Positions 1 to 7,696 of a stretch of DNA of 64,000 nt are shown one piece after another. Origin of the DNA: Solobacterium sp. (lineage in GTDB: Bacteria; Bacillota_I; Bacilli_A; Erysipelotrichales; Erysipelotrichaceae); assembly GCA_017404505.1 (NCBI GenBank), contig JAFRCE010000023.1, positions 31,881 through 95,880 on the forward strand. Direction: 5' to 3'. The notes under the pieces were generated by a model. That model saw nothing but the letters and a program-made list of their open reading frames with translations, had not been told where the DNA came from and searched no databases. Within the stretch, counting starts at the first letter, position 1. Each line of letters opens with the position of its first letter. The position numbers were made by a program, and so were the translations under genes.

Positions 1-876
1 ATCGAATTCGGCAATTATCTCGAAATGAGTGATGATGAACTGCGTGAAAAACTGGCCGGCTGTGAAGGATTTGTCTTTGCGGCAGGTGTGGATGAAAGAG
101 TCGAAGGTCCATCACCGATCTATGACCTGTATAAAAAGTACAATATCGATCCGGTCAAAAGACTGCTTGGTTTATGCAAGGAATGCGGCGTAAAGCATGT
201 CGTGATCTGCGGCTCGTACTTTTCCTACTTCGCTAAAAAATGGCCGGAAAAGCAGCTGACAAAATGGCATCCGTATATCCGCAGCCGGATTGATCAGGAG
301 AATGAAGCCATGAAGTTTGCAAATGATGATTTCAGCGTTGCTGTCCTGGAACTGCCGTATATCTTCGGTACCCAGCCGGGAAGAAAACCGGTCTGGATAT
401 TCCTTGTTGAGCAGATCATGTCGATGAAGGGTGTCACCCTCTATCCCAAAGGCGGCACGACCATGGTCACTGTCCGTCAGGTGGGACAGGCAGTTGCGGG
501 TGCTCTGGAAAAAACCGAAGGCGGCAGATGCTGGCCGATCGGATACTACAACATGACATGGAAGGAAATGCTGAAGATCGTTCACAAATACATGGACTGT
601 CCGGAAAGACCTGTCATCACGATTCCCAACTGGATGTATGCGATGGGCGGGAAGCAGCTCATCAAAGAACAGCAGGAAAAAGGCATCCAGGGCGGTCTGG
701 ACATGGTGAAGTTTACCGATATCATGTGTGCCAATACATTTATTTCCAAGACCGAAGGATGTGTGCAGCTCGGTGTGCAGCCGGATGATATCGAGGGTGC
801 GATCGGCGACAGTATCCTACTGTGCCGGGATATCCTGGAAAACAAGGCAGAAACGATCGGTATGAAGGGTGAATGA
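1..876 (+). CDS. NAD-dependent epimerase/dehydratase-family protein, 5' end outside window
   Basis: The reading frame is open from base 1, so the real start lies upstream and the visible 283 residues after the Met at 25 are not the whole protein. The N-terminal glycine-rich cofactor motif is missing from view, but the order of strands and the segment around residues 80-100 look like an extended short-chain dehydrogenase. The usual Y-x-x-x-K pair reads Y-I-R-S-R, so the catalytic lysine may be replaced by arginine. The stop overlaps the start region of a second SDR gene, which suggests translational coupling and a shared pathway. The substrate cannot be told from sequence. NmrA-like or sugar-nucleotide epimerase alternatives are possible. 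Confidence 0.7.
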   Translation: MEFGNYLEMSDDELREKLAGCEGFVFAAGVDERVEGPSPIYDLYKKYNIDPVKRLLGLCKECGVKHVVICGSYFSYFAKKWPEKQLTKWHPYIRSRIDQENEAMKFANDDFSVAVLELPYIFGTQPGRKPVWIFLVEQIMSMKGVTLYPKGGTTMVTVRQVGQAVAGALEKTEGGRCWPIGYYNMTWKEMLKIVHKYMDCPERPVITIPNWMYAMGGKQLIKEQQEKGIQGGLDMVKFTDIMCANTFISKTEGCVQLGVQPDDIEGAIGDSILLCRDILENKAETIGMKGE

Positions 877-878
877 TC

Positions 879-2405
879 ATGAAACGTCCAACTGTATTTG
901 TGACCGGTGCCGGCGGCGGCATGGGCTTTGAAAGCTTCAAGGCAATGCTGGCTGATATCGGCACTCTCTATGACCTGGTGATCCTCATCCGTGACAGCGA
1001 AAAGAACCGGAAACTGTTTGAGAGGTATATCGGCACTAAGGGGATCACGGTCTTCTTCGGCGATCTGCTGAATAAAAATGATGTCAGCGGGTGCGTAAAA
1101 CGCAGCACCATGTGCCTGCATATCGCTGCCTTTGTCTCACCGGCTGCGGATTATGAACCGGAAAAAGCGATGCGCAATAATTACGGTTCCACAAAGAACA
1201 TCATCGAGGCGGTGAAGGAACAGGGCCGGGAAGATGAATATAAATTCGTCTATATCGGCACCGTTGCGGAAACCGGCGACCGCATGCCTCCGATCCACTG
1301 GGGCAGGGTCGGCGATCCGATCAAGCCGAGCATGTTCGACTATTATGCAGTATCCAAGATTGCTGCAGAGAGATATGTGATCGAGAGCGGTCTGAAATAC
1401 TGGGTTTCGCTGCGGCAGACCGGGATCATCGGTCCGGCCATGGCAAAGATCCGCGATTCGATCCAGTTCCACAACTGCATCGACAACGTCCTGGAATATG
1501 TCTCGGACAGGGACAGCGGCAGGGCCATGCGCAATCTGTGCGCGTTTGACTGTGAGGGAACGCTGGATCCTTCCTTCTGGGGCCATATCTACAATATCGG
1601 CGGCGGCGAAAGCTGCCGTGTAAGCACCGGCAAGATGTATGAGATTATGTACGGCAAGATGGGATTCACGTCTCTGGATCCCGTGATCGAACCGAAGTAT
1701 ACCGCAACAAGGAACTTCCACGGTCAGTATTATCTGGATTCGGACAAACTGGAAGACTATCTGCATTTCCGTTCTGATTCCATGGAGTATTTCTATGACG
1801 CATATCTTGAAGAACTCGGATCAGCGAAGGGCATCGCAAAGACATTGTGCAGACTGCCGAAAGGGCAGCAGCTGATGGGAAAAATGATCAAAAAGACCTT
1901 TGAACCTCTGTATCACGACGAACACGGCACGAAGCACTTCATCGAGGACAATATGGAAGACCATATCGACGCTTATTGGGGAAGCAGGAAGAGATGGGAG
2001 GAGATCCCGGAAAAGTACAGCGAACTGAAGCGTTTTGAAGACTGGGATGCCGTAGTTCCGATCGATCACGGATATGATGAAACGAAGCCGGAAAGCGAAC
2101 TGGACCTGCAGGATATGAAAAAGGCTGCAGAATTCCGCGGCGGTGCATGTCTCAGCGACGAAATGGTCAGAGGCGACTGGAAGACAAAGCTGAAATTCCG
2201 GTGTGCATTCGGCCATGAATTCAATGCCAGCCCCCGTCTGATCCTGGAGGGCGGCCACTGGTGTCCGGAATGCGAGCGGAAGAGCTGGAATTACGGAAAC
2301 CGCGCCAAGGTGGATCCCTTCTTTGCCCAGGTGTGGACGCCTCTTCATGATGAAGATGAAACAAGAGAATACCCGAAGGCCGTTTCTGAAACAGACATTG
2401 CCTGA
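879..2405 (+). CDS. extended SDR oxidoreductase with C-terminal zinc-ribbon-like domain
   Basis: This 508-residue protein opens with a Rossmann motif (VTGAGGGMGFE) and has a Y-A-V-S-K catalytic pair near residues 155-159, so residues 1 to about 300 form an extended SDR (epimerase/dehydratase) domain. The last third is unusual for the family. It holds a cysteine/histidine cluster C-x3-GHEF, then W-C-P-E-C near residues 440-465, like a small zinc ribbon. The start at 879 is preferred over the in-frame ATG at 873 because the AAGGGTG ribosome site lies 7-8 nt before 879. It is coupled to the upstream SDR gene and ends at a strong hairpin. The substrate is unknown. Confidence 0.75.
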   Translation: MKRPTVFVTGAGGGMGFESFKAMLADIGTLYDLVILIRDSEKNRKLFERYIGTKGITVFFGDLLNKNDVSGCVKRSTMCLHIAAFVSPAADYEPEKAMRNNYGSTKNIIEAVKEQGREDEYKFVYIGTVAETGDRMPPIHWGRVGDPIKPSMFDYYAVSKIAAERYVIESGLKYWVSLRQTGIIGPAMAKIRDSIQFHNCIDNVLEYVSDRDSGRAMRNLCAFDCEGTLDPSFWGHIYNIGGGESCRVSTGKMYEIMYGKMGFTSLDPVIEPKYTATRNFHGQYYLDSDKLEDYLHFRSDSMEYFYDAYLEELGSAKGIAKTLCRLPKGQQLMGKMIKKTFEPLYHDEHGTKHFIEDNMEDHIDAYWGSRKRWEEIPEKYSELKRFEDWDAVVPIDHGYDETKPESELDLQDMKKAAEFRGGACLSDEMVRGDWKTKLKFRCAFGHEFNASPRLILEGGHWCPECERKSWNYGNRAKVDPFFAQVWTPLHDEDETREYPKAVSETDIA

Positions 2406-2415
2406 TCGGAAAAAT

Positions 2416-2460
2416 AAAAGAGATTCTAAACGGTCATCATGGATGTTCAGAATCTCTTTT
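2416..2460 (+). terminator. rho-independent terminator after the SDR pair
   Basis: A 12-bp perfect stem (AAAAGAGATTCT pairing with AGAATCTCTTTT) lies 11 nt after the second SDR stop codon. The A-rich and T-rich stem ends would let it act on both strands. Confidence 0.75.
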
Positions 2461-2650
2461 CCAATGCGGATAACATGGCTCTGCAACAGGATGCAAAGCC
2501 TTATTTCATCTGCTGCGATTTCTTCCGGTTCTATTCAACTGTTTCTGAATTGATTTTTCCGATCCTTTTCTTCATAAATTCCTGAAAGATCTGGTGCATA
2601 ACGCGTAAGATCATTCAGAAAATGAACTGCTTGATCTTAGGATCTGACGC

Positions 2651-2697
2651 AAACAAAAATGAGATCCCAGTCTCCTTACTCAGAAGTCCAGGATCTC
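2651..2697 (-). terminator. terminator downstream of tRNA-Leu
   Basis: On the minus strand a GAGATCC/GGATCTC stem is followed by a T-rich tract (complement of 2651-2660). It sits just past the tRNA-Leu 3' end. Between this and the terminator at 2460 I see no gene. Confidence 0.55.
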
Positions 2698-2715
2698 ATA
2701 TTTGCCCATAAACAG

Positions 2716-2797
2716 TGAGGATAACAGGGCTCGAACCTGCACGGGTCACCCCATCGGATCCTAAATCCGATGCGTCTGCCAATTCCGCCATATCCCC
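2716..2797 (-). tRNA. tRNA-Leu(TAG)
   Basis: The reverse complement folds as a leucine-type tRNA. The acceptor GGGGATA pairs with TATCCTC, the D-arm is TGGCGGAATTGGCAGAC, and the anticodon stem TCGGA/TCCGA encloses the loop TTTAGGA (anticodon TAG). It has a leucine-type variable arm and the T-arm GCAGGTTCGAGCCCTGT. The discriminator is A and no CCA is encoded. A partial tRNA-Leu copy lies directly upstream of it. Confidence 0.9.
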
Positions 2798-2815
2798 ATT
2801 TGAAGCGCGTATATT

Positions 2816-2853
2816 CCTAAATCTGTCGTGTCTGCCAATTCCACCATATCCGC
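2816..2853 (-). pseudogene. truncated tRNA-Leu (5' half only)
   Basis: The reverse complement starts GCGGATATGGTGGAATTGGC and continues through the D-arm and anticodon loop (GATTTAGGA). It then loses the 3' half of the anticodon stem, the variable arm and the T-arm. It resembles the 5' half of the intact tRNA-Leu next to it but has its own acceptor sequence and a different anticodon stem, so it looks like the remnant of a second leucine tRNA gene. Confidence 0.65.
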
Positions 2854-2908
2854 GTCTTAATCATTCTATCAGAAAAAGGGGAAATGAAAAGCGGATCGTT
2901 TGATCCGC

Positions 2909-3667
2909 TCAGCAAACATAATTGAGATAGTAGGGGAATTCCTTGAGCCACCATGGCCAGTCATGCGCCACGTCCTCACCCCAGAAGTCGACCCATGCAG
3001 GAATATTCTTATATTCGAACAGTTCCTTCATGCGGGCGCCGTCCTCCTGCATCGGATGTTCCCAGGCGCCTCTGCCGCAGACGATGATGATGTCGCGGTT
3101 GCGGTACATCTCGACATACGGATGGTCATATGCCATGCCGTTGATATAGTCGACCGGCGAGTTGGCATAGACGAGGTCGTCCTTGTAGTCACCGAAGAAC
3201 AGTTTCGCGTCGTAGGATCCCGACATGGCAATGCAGTCGGCGAAGATGTCCGGTCTTCTGAGCAGGAAGTTGACAGCGTGGGAAGCGCCCATCGAACAGC
3301 CTGTGGTCAGAATGCCGTCGGCGTAATGGCCGCCGTTATCAGCCGCGTTGATATCAAAGATCCGCGGGCACAGTTCATCGCAGATGTAATGGAAGAAACG
3401 TTCCGCCTGTTCGATACGGTTGCGGTTGTCCCAGTCGTTGACGCGGGACCAGGAATTGATGTCGTCGGAATCGCAGCAGAACAGCTGCAGTCTTCCTTCG
3501 TCGATATAGGGTCTTGCGACTTCGACCATGCCGCGGTCTTCGAAATCGAAGAAACGTCCGTCCTGGCAGGGGAAGACCAACATCGGTCTGCCGCCATGGC
3601 CATAGACCTTGAATTCCATGTCACGGCCAAGGTTATGTGAGTATTCTTTGTAGTATGCAGTTTTCAT
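2909..3667 (-). CDS. alpha/beta-hydrolase esterase-like protein (COG4947-type)
   Basis: This 252-residue cytoplasmic protein has no signal peptide. A nucleophile elbow G-C-S-M-G-A lies near the middle, and an H-D-W motif close to the C-terminus is the likely catalytic histidine, which fits the putative-esterase branch of the alpha/beta-hydrolase fold. The start codon lies just past the stop of the upstream ATP-grasp gene, so the two form a tight two-gene operon. The substrate is unknown. The partner suggests it acts on an ester or peptide-like product made by the ligase, but that is inference. Confidence 0.7.
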   Translation of the reverse strand: MKTAYYKEYSHNLGRDMEFKVYGHGGRPMLVFPCQDGRFFDFEDRGMVEVARPYIDEGRLQLFCCDSDDINSWSRVNDWDNRNRIEQAERFFHYICDELCPRIFDINAADNGGHYADGILTTGCSMGASHAVNFLLRRPDIFADCIAMSGSYDAKLFFGDYKDDLVYANSPVDYINGMAYDHPYVEMYRNRDIIIVCGRGAWEHPMQEDGARMKELFEYKNIPAWVDFWGEDVAHDWPWWLKEFPYYLNYVC

Positions 3668-3670
3668 TGA

Positions 3671-4867
3671 TCAACCAGCTTTCTCGAAAATGAACTTCAG
3701 GAACGCTTTGACTTCCTTTTCCGTCTTAAAGCGGGCCATGAAGAATTCGTTGCCCATCGCTTCGGCCAGAAGGTCCGGCATTCTGCCGTGCATGACGATC
3801 TTCTGACCGTATTTCGCATAGACGGCAGAAGCGTCGTTCTTGTAGGACAGATGGTCGCGGCGGCCGGTAAAAGCAACGCTGTACGGACGGTCACTCTCTT
3901 CCGGTGCCGTGTTGAACATTGCCATGTTGGCATAGATGGCATAGACATTGATGTCATTGGCGTAGTTCATCATATCCGGGGTATATCCTCCCGGCGGACG
4001 CATGTTGACTTCGAGACCGACGAGATCGCCCTTTTTGCCAAGGCCTTTCTTGTCTTCCGTCAGACGGAAGTATTCGGTGTGGAAGAAGCGGCCTTTAATG
4101 CCGAAGGACTTGATGACGGCTGTGCCCATCTTGTCGAGATCTTCCGGAATCTTCCGTTCGCTCCAGTACAGGCATTCTTCCTTGGAGTTGACGATGTCCA
4201 TGATCGGCTCCGGGAAGGTGTGGCTGGTCTTGAAGATAATGTTGTTGTCCTGATCGGTAATACCGTCGAAGGAAACGATGTAGCCGGGGATGAATTCTTC
4301 CATGATGTACTGGGTGCCCAGTTCTCTGGTATAGAATTCTGCCAGCTGTTCGTCATTGCTGATTTTCCATGTGGCATTGGCGCCGACACCGTTGTCCGGC
4401 TTGACGATAACCGGATAGCCGACTTCCTTGATAAACTTCTGTCCTTCTTCGAGGGTGGTTGTCAGATGGTATCTGGCGACCGGAACACCAGCTCTCTCAT
4501 AGAAGGCTTTCATGTTTGACTTCAGTTTGAAGCGCATGATGTCTTCCGTCTTGTCACCGGTTGTGATATTGAAATCAGTACGCAGACGGGCATCCTGTTC
4601 CAGCCAGAATTCGTTGTTGCTTTCCAGCCAGTCGATCTTTCCGTGCTTGTGTGCGAACCAGGCGACAGCACGATACATCTCGTCATAGTCCTGCATGGAG
4701 CGTACCTGATAGTATTCGCTGCATGCTTCTTTCAGTTCCGGACGCAGTGAATCATAGCTGTCCTCGCCGATGCACAGCGACGTGCCGCCGATTCGTTTCC
4801 AGGCCAGCGGGAACTGATAGTATTCCGGCGGGAAGGTGGGTGAAATAAAAACAAAGTTTTTGCCCAT
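3671..4867 (-). CDS. ATP-grasp domain ligase-like protein
   Basis: This 398-residue protein has an N-terminal Rossmann-like region, then an ATP-grasp core: the lysine-rich nucleotide site G-Y-P-V-I-V-K-P-D-N-G-V-G-A, the hinge Y-I-M-E-E-F, and a metal-binding E-V-N-M-R-P-P-G-G segment. It resembles the carbamoyl-phosphate-synthase/biotin-carboxylase-like ligases that join a carboxylate to an amine through an acyl phosphate. A ribosome site GAGAGG precedes the start. It is the first gene of a pair with the esterase downstream. The substrate is not recognised. Confidence 0.75.
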   Translation of the reverse strand: MGKNFVFISPTFPPEYYQFPLAWKRIGGTSLCIGEDSYDSLRPELKEACSEYYQVRSMQDYDEMYRAVAWFAHKHGKIDWLESNNEFWLEQDARLRTDFNITTGDKTEDIMRFKLKSNMKAFYERAGVPVARYHLTTTLEEGQKFIKEVGYPVIVKPDNGVGANATWKISNDEQLAEFYTRELGTQYIMEEFIPGYIVSFDGITDQDNNIIFKTSHTFPEPIMDIVNSKEECLYWSERKIPEDLDKMGTAVIKSFGIKGRFFHTEYFRLTEDKKGLGKKGDLVGLEVNMRPPGGYTPDMMNYANDINVYAIYANMAMFNTAPEESDRPYSVAFTGRRDHLSYKNDASAVYAKYGQKIVMHGRMPDLLAEAMGNEFFMARFKTEKEVKAFLKFIFEKAG

Positions 4868-4971
4868 AATACTGCACCTCTCTATTCTTGAATATTAAAA
4901 AAATATTACCATAAAAATGCCGATGACAAGATGATAAATAGAATTGAATGTCCTTTTTTTGAAGTTTCTAC

Positions 4972-4977
4972 TATAAT
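4972..4977 (+). promoter_or_regulatory. -10 box for chorismate mutase gene
   Basis: TATAAT lies 37 nt before the start codon in an AT-rich stretch shared with the divergent ATP-grasp operon. No good -35 box is evident. Confidence 0.45.
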
Positions 4978-5014
4978 AGGCGTACATATATGCGCAAGCA
5001 TGAAGGAGGAAACG

Positions 5015-5293
5015 ATGCCTGACAGACTGGAAGAAGACAGAAAGCTGATCGATGAAATCGACGCCCAGCTGGCTGTGTTATTTGAAAAAAGATTCCAAAT
5101 CGTCAAGGATGTGATTGACTATAAAATAGAAAACCGGCTGCCGATCCTGGACTCCGGCCGGGAACAGGAAATTATCGCCCGCAACTGTGCGAGGATCAGC
5201 GACGATGACATTCTCCATTATTTCCGGAGAATGTACACGGACATACTGGAACTGTCAAAAGAGTACCAGCAGGATATCCTGGACAGTAAATAA
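5015..5293 (+). CDS. chorismate mutase (AroQ type)
   Basis: This 92-residue all-helical protein is the size of a stand-alone AroQ chorismate mutase. It starts R-x-x-I-D-E-I-D-A-Q-L and carries K-x-x-x-x-x-P-I-L-D-x-x-R-E in the second helix region, both family hallmarks. The enzyme converts chorismate to prephenate for phenylalanine and tyrosine synthesis. The start is set by AAGGAGGAA 6 nt upstream. It stands alone, with its own promoter and terminator, and no other aromatic pathway gene is nearby. Confidence 0.85.
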   Translation: MPDRLEEDRKLIDEIDAQLAVLFEKRFQIVKDVIDYKIENRLPILDSGREQEIIARNCARISDDDILHYFRRMYTDILELSKEYQQDILDSK

Positions 5294-5307
5294 AACATTG
5301 CATCCAT

Positions 5308-5340
5308 GAGGAGTATCATGTGAGATATTCCTCTTTTTTT
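5308..5340 (+). terminator. terminator after chorismate mutase
   Basis: GAGGAGTATC pairs with GATATTCCTC and is followed by a run of eight T. Confidence 0.85.
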
Positions 5341-5351
5341 ATTGGCAGTCA

Positions 5352-5382
5352 TAATAAAACAGGTCCCCATACGGAGACCTGT
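5352..5382 (-). terminator. terminator of the amino-acid ABC operon
   Basis: On the minus strand ACAGGTCTCC pairs with GGGGACCTGT around a 4-nt loop and runs into a T-rich tail. It lies 18 nt past the stop of the solute-binding protein gene. Confidence 0.8.
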
Positions 5383-5400
5383 CAGTTTCATGTGTTCTGA

Positions 5401-6213
5401 TTACTTGTTTGTGATATCGCCGCCGAAGAACTGTTCGGACAGTTCAGCGAGTCGGCCGGAAGAGCGGAGTTCGGCAAGAGCGGCGTTGACAGCGTCACGC
5501 AGTTCTGTTTCACCCTTTTTGACCGGGTAGCAGACAGATTCGCCTTCGCTCTGGGCAACGATCTTGACCGGTGCATCCGGATGCTGGCTCAGGTAGTCCA
5601 GATAGGAAACTTCCGAGTTGATGGTAGCGTCGATTCTTCCCTGGGTCAGAAGGGTGATCGTTTCGCCGAAGGTGTCAATGTATTCGACCTTCGCACCGTA
5701 TTCTTCCGCGATCGCGGCGTAAGTCGAGCCGGAAGAGTTCGCGGTCGTTTTGCCGTTCAGGTCTTCGAATGTCTTGATCGTGTCGTTGTCAGAAGAGACG
5801 ATCAGGACTTTTCTTGTGTAAACGTAAGGATCGGAGAACTCATAGCTCAGGGCACGTTCGTCAGTGTAGCCGACACCGTTGCAGATGATGTCGAAACGGC
5901 CAGAGTCAACGCCTGCCAGAAGGCTTTCCCAGGCAGCTTCTTCAAAGCGTGCTTCCACGCCGAGTGCCTTGGCGATCTCTTTGCCGACTTCGACGTCGAA
6001 GCCGGTCAGCTCGTTGGTCTTCTCATCATGGTATGTCCATGGTGACCAGTTGCCTTCCGTACCGATGATCAGATAGCCTCTTTCCTTGATCTGTTCCAGG
6101 GCTGTCTTCTCCGCTCCGGTATTGTCGTCAGCAGGTTTCGCTGTGTTATTCGCACATGCTGCAAGAGACAGAGCCATCGCGGCGGCAAGTAATGTTCTGA
6201 ATGTCTTTTTCAT
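5401..6213 (-). CDS. amino-acid ABC transporter, substrate-binding lipoprotein
   Basis: This 270-residue protein has a lipoprotein signal peptide (A-L-S-L-A-A-C lipobox near residue 20) and the family 3 periplasmic-binding fold: G-x-E-G-N-W-S-P-W-T near the mature N-terminus, L-T-G-F-D-V-E-V, and a Y-x-D-x-x-R-A-L hinge region. Such proteins capture polar amino acids outside the membrane. It is the last gene of a permease-ATPase-binding protein operon and has its own AGGAGG ribosome site. The exact amino acid is not evident. Cystine is a reasonable guess because of the TcyABC-like layout. Confidence 0.88.
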   Translation of the reverse strand: MKKTFRTLLAAAMALSLAACANNTAKPADDNTGAEKTALEQIKERGYLIIGTEGNWSPWTYHDEKTNELTGFDVEVGKEIAKALGVEARFEEAAWESLLAGVDSGRFDIICNGVGYTDERALSYEFSDPYVYTRKVLIVSSDNDTIKTFEDLNGKTTANSSGSTYAAIAEEYGAKVEYIDTFGETITLLTQGRIDATINSEVSYLDYLSQHPDAPVKIVAQSEGESVCYPVKKGETELRDAVNAALAELRSSGRLAELSEQFFGGDITNK

Positions 6214-6224
6214 TTCTTTTCCTC

Positions 6225-6968
6225 CTATTCACGGCCAGACTGAATTGTCTGGATGAAAAGCTTCGTTCTTTCTTCTTTCGGGTTTTCGAAGAATGATTTG
6301 GAATCCGATGTTTCAATGACCTGGCCATTCTCCATGAAGATGACCTTGTTGGAAACATTGCGGGCAAAGTTCATTTCGTGGGTGACCACCAGCATCGTCA
6401 TTCCTTCATTCGCCAGATCGCGCATGACGGAAAGCACTTCGCCGATCAGTTCGGGATCAAGGGCGCTGGTCGGTTCGTCAAAGTAGATGATTTCCGGATC
6501 TGTCGCCAGGGCTCTCGCAATCGCGACACGCTGCTGCTGGCCGCCGGAAAGCTGGGAAGGGAAGGAATCAAGACGGTCAGCCATGCCGACTTTTTCAAGA
6601 GCGGCGACGGCTTTCTTCTCGGCTTCTTCTTTATTGACCTTGCGGGCAATGATCAGTCCTTCCGTCACGTTCTGCAGAACGGTCTTGTTCAGAAAGAGAT
6701 TGTAGTTCTGAAAGACGAACGCGGTTTTCCTTCGGATCCGGCTGATGTCCTTCTTACTGATGGAATGCATGTCGAATGTTTCACCGTCGAAGACCATCGT
6801 GCCGCCATCAGCGATCTCCAGGAAATTGATGCATCTCAGCAGGGTCGTCTTGCCGGAGCCGGAAGGGCCGAGGATGGCGACGACGTCACCTTTTTCCACC
6901 TGCAGGCTGACACCTTTCAGGGCACCGAAATCATCAAACGACTTTGTTACGTTTCTGATATCGATCAT
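6225..6968 (-). CDS. amino-acid ABC transporter ATP-binding protein
   Basis: This 247-residue ABC ATPase carries all motifs: Walker A G-P-S-G-S-G-K-T, signature L-S-G-G-Q-Q-Q-R, Walker B I-I-Y-F-D-E-P and the H-loop V-V-T-H-E-M. The short length and the C-loop F-F-E-N-P fit the polar amino-acid (GlnQ/TcyC) group. Its start overlaps the permease stop by 4 nt, so the two are co-translated. It powers uptake through the membrane protein encoded just upstream. Confidence 0.92.
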   Translation of the reverse strand: MIDIRNVTKSFDDFGALKGVSLQVEKGDVVAILGPSGSGKTTLLRCINFLEIADGGTMVFDGETFDMHSISKKDISRIRRKTAFVFQNYNLFLNKTVLQNVTEGLIIARKVNKEEAEKKAVAALEKVGMADRLDSFPSQLSGGQQQRVAIARALATDPEIIYFDEPTSALDPELIGEVLSVMRDLANEGMTMLVVTHEMNFARNVSNKVIFMENGQVIETSDSKSFFENPKEERTKLFIQTIQSGRE

Positions 6969-7636
6969 TTGGCGCCTCCGTATGCATTCAGTTTCTTTTC
7001 ACCATAACTCTGCAGCCATGTCAGTACGGTGCAGAACATCAGATAGATAAAGCCGACTTCCAGATACAGGGCCAGTGACTGATAGACACGGCCGTTGATG
7101 ATCTGCGTCTGGCGGATCATTTCACTGACGGTGATGGTGGATGCCATCGAAGTGCTCTTGATCATGGCGATGAAGGAATTCGACAGCGATGGGAAAGCGG
7201 TGCGGAAGGCCTGCGGCAGAATGATTCTGCGCATGATCTGCCAGTAGCTCATGCCGACGCAGTAGCCGGCTTCCAGCTGGCCTTTCGGAACAGCTTCGAG
7301 GGCGGCGCGCATGCTTTCAGCCATGTAGGCACCTTCATTGATCGCGAAGCACAGCACCGCGGCCGGGAAGGCCGGCAGCACGATGCCCACGGAAGGCAGG
7401 CCGTAGAATACCAGGTACAGCTGCACCAGCAGCGGCGTGCCGCGGATGATCCAGATATAGAAGCGGCAAAGCTGCTTCAGTCCCCTGATATTGGCATACT
7501 GGATCACAGCGACCAGTATGGAGATGATCAGGGCAAACAGGAAGGACAGCACGGCAAGGGGAATAGTCACCCTGATGCCGGCCATCAGTATTTTCATAAA
7601 CGAATCGATCAGAATCTGCAGTACTCTTTCATCCAT
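6965..7636 (-). CDS. amino-acid ABC transporter permease
   Basis: This 223-residue membrane protein has about five hydrophobic segments. The family EAA loop reads E-A-V-P-K-G-Q-L-E-A-G-Y-C-V-G, and R-x-I-I-L-P-Q-A-F-R docks the ATPase. It belongs to the HisM/GlnP-type permeases. It is the first gene of the importer operon, 60 nt downstream of an M20 peptidase gene on the same strand, which may be co-transcribed with it. Confidence 0.9.
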   Translation of the reverse strand: MDERVLQILIDSFMKILMAGIRVTIPLAVLSFLFALIISILVAVIQYANIRGLKQLCRFYIWIIRGTPLLVQLYLVFYGLPSVGIVLPAFPAAVLCFAINEGAYMAESMRAALEAVPKGQLEAGYCVGMSYWQIMRRIILPQAFRTAFPSLSNSFIAMIKSTSMASTITVSEMIRQTQIINGRVYQSLALYLEVGFIYLMFCTVLTWLQSYGEKKLNAYGGAK

Positions 7637-7696
7637 AGTGTTTTACCTGACAGGTGTATATATATCAAAAAGCCTTATAAAAGGGAAGGAATATGA

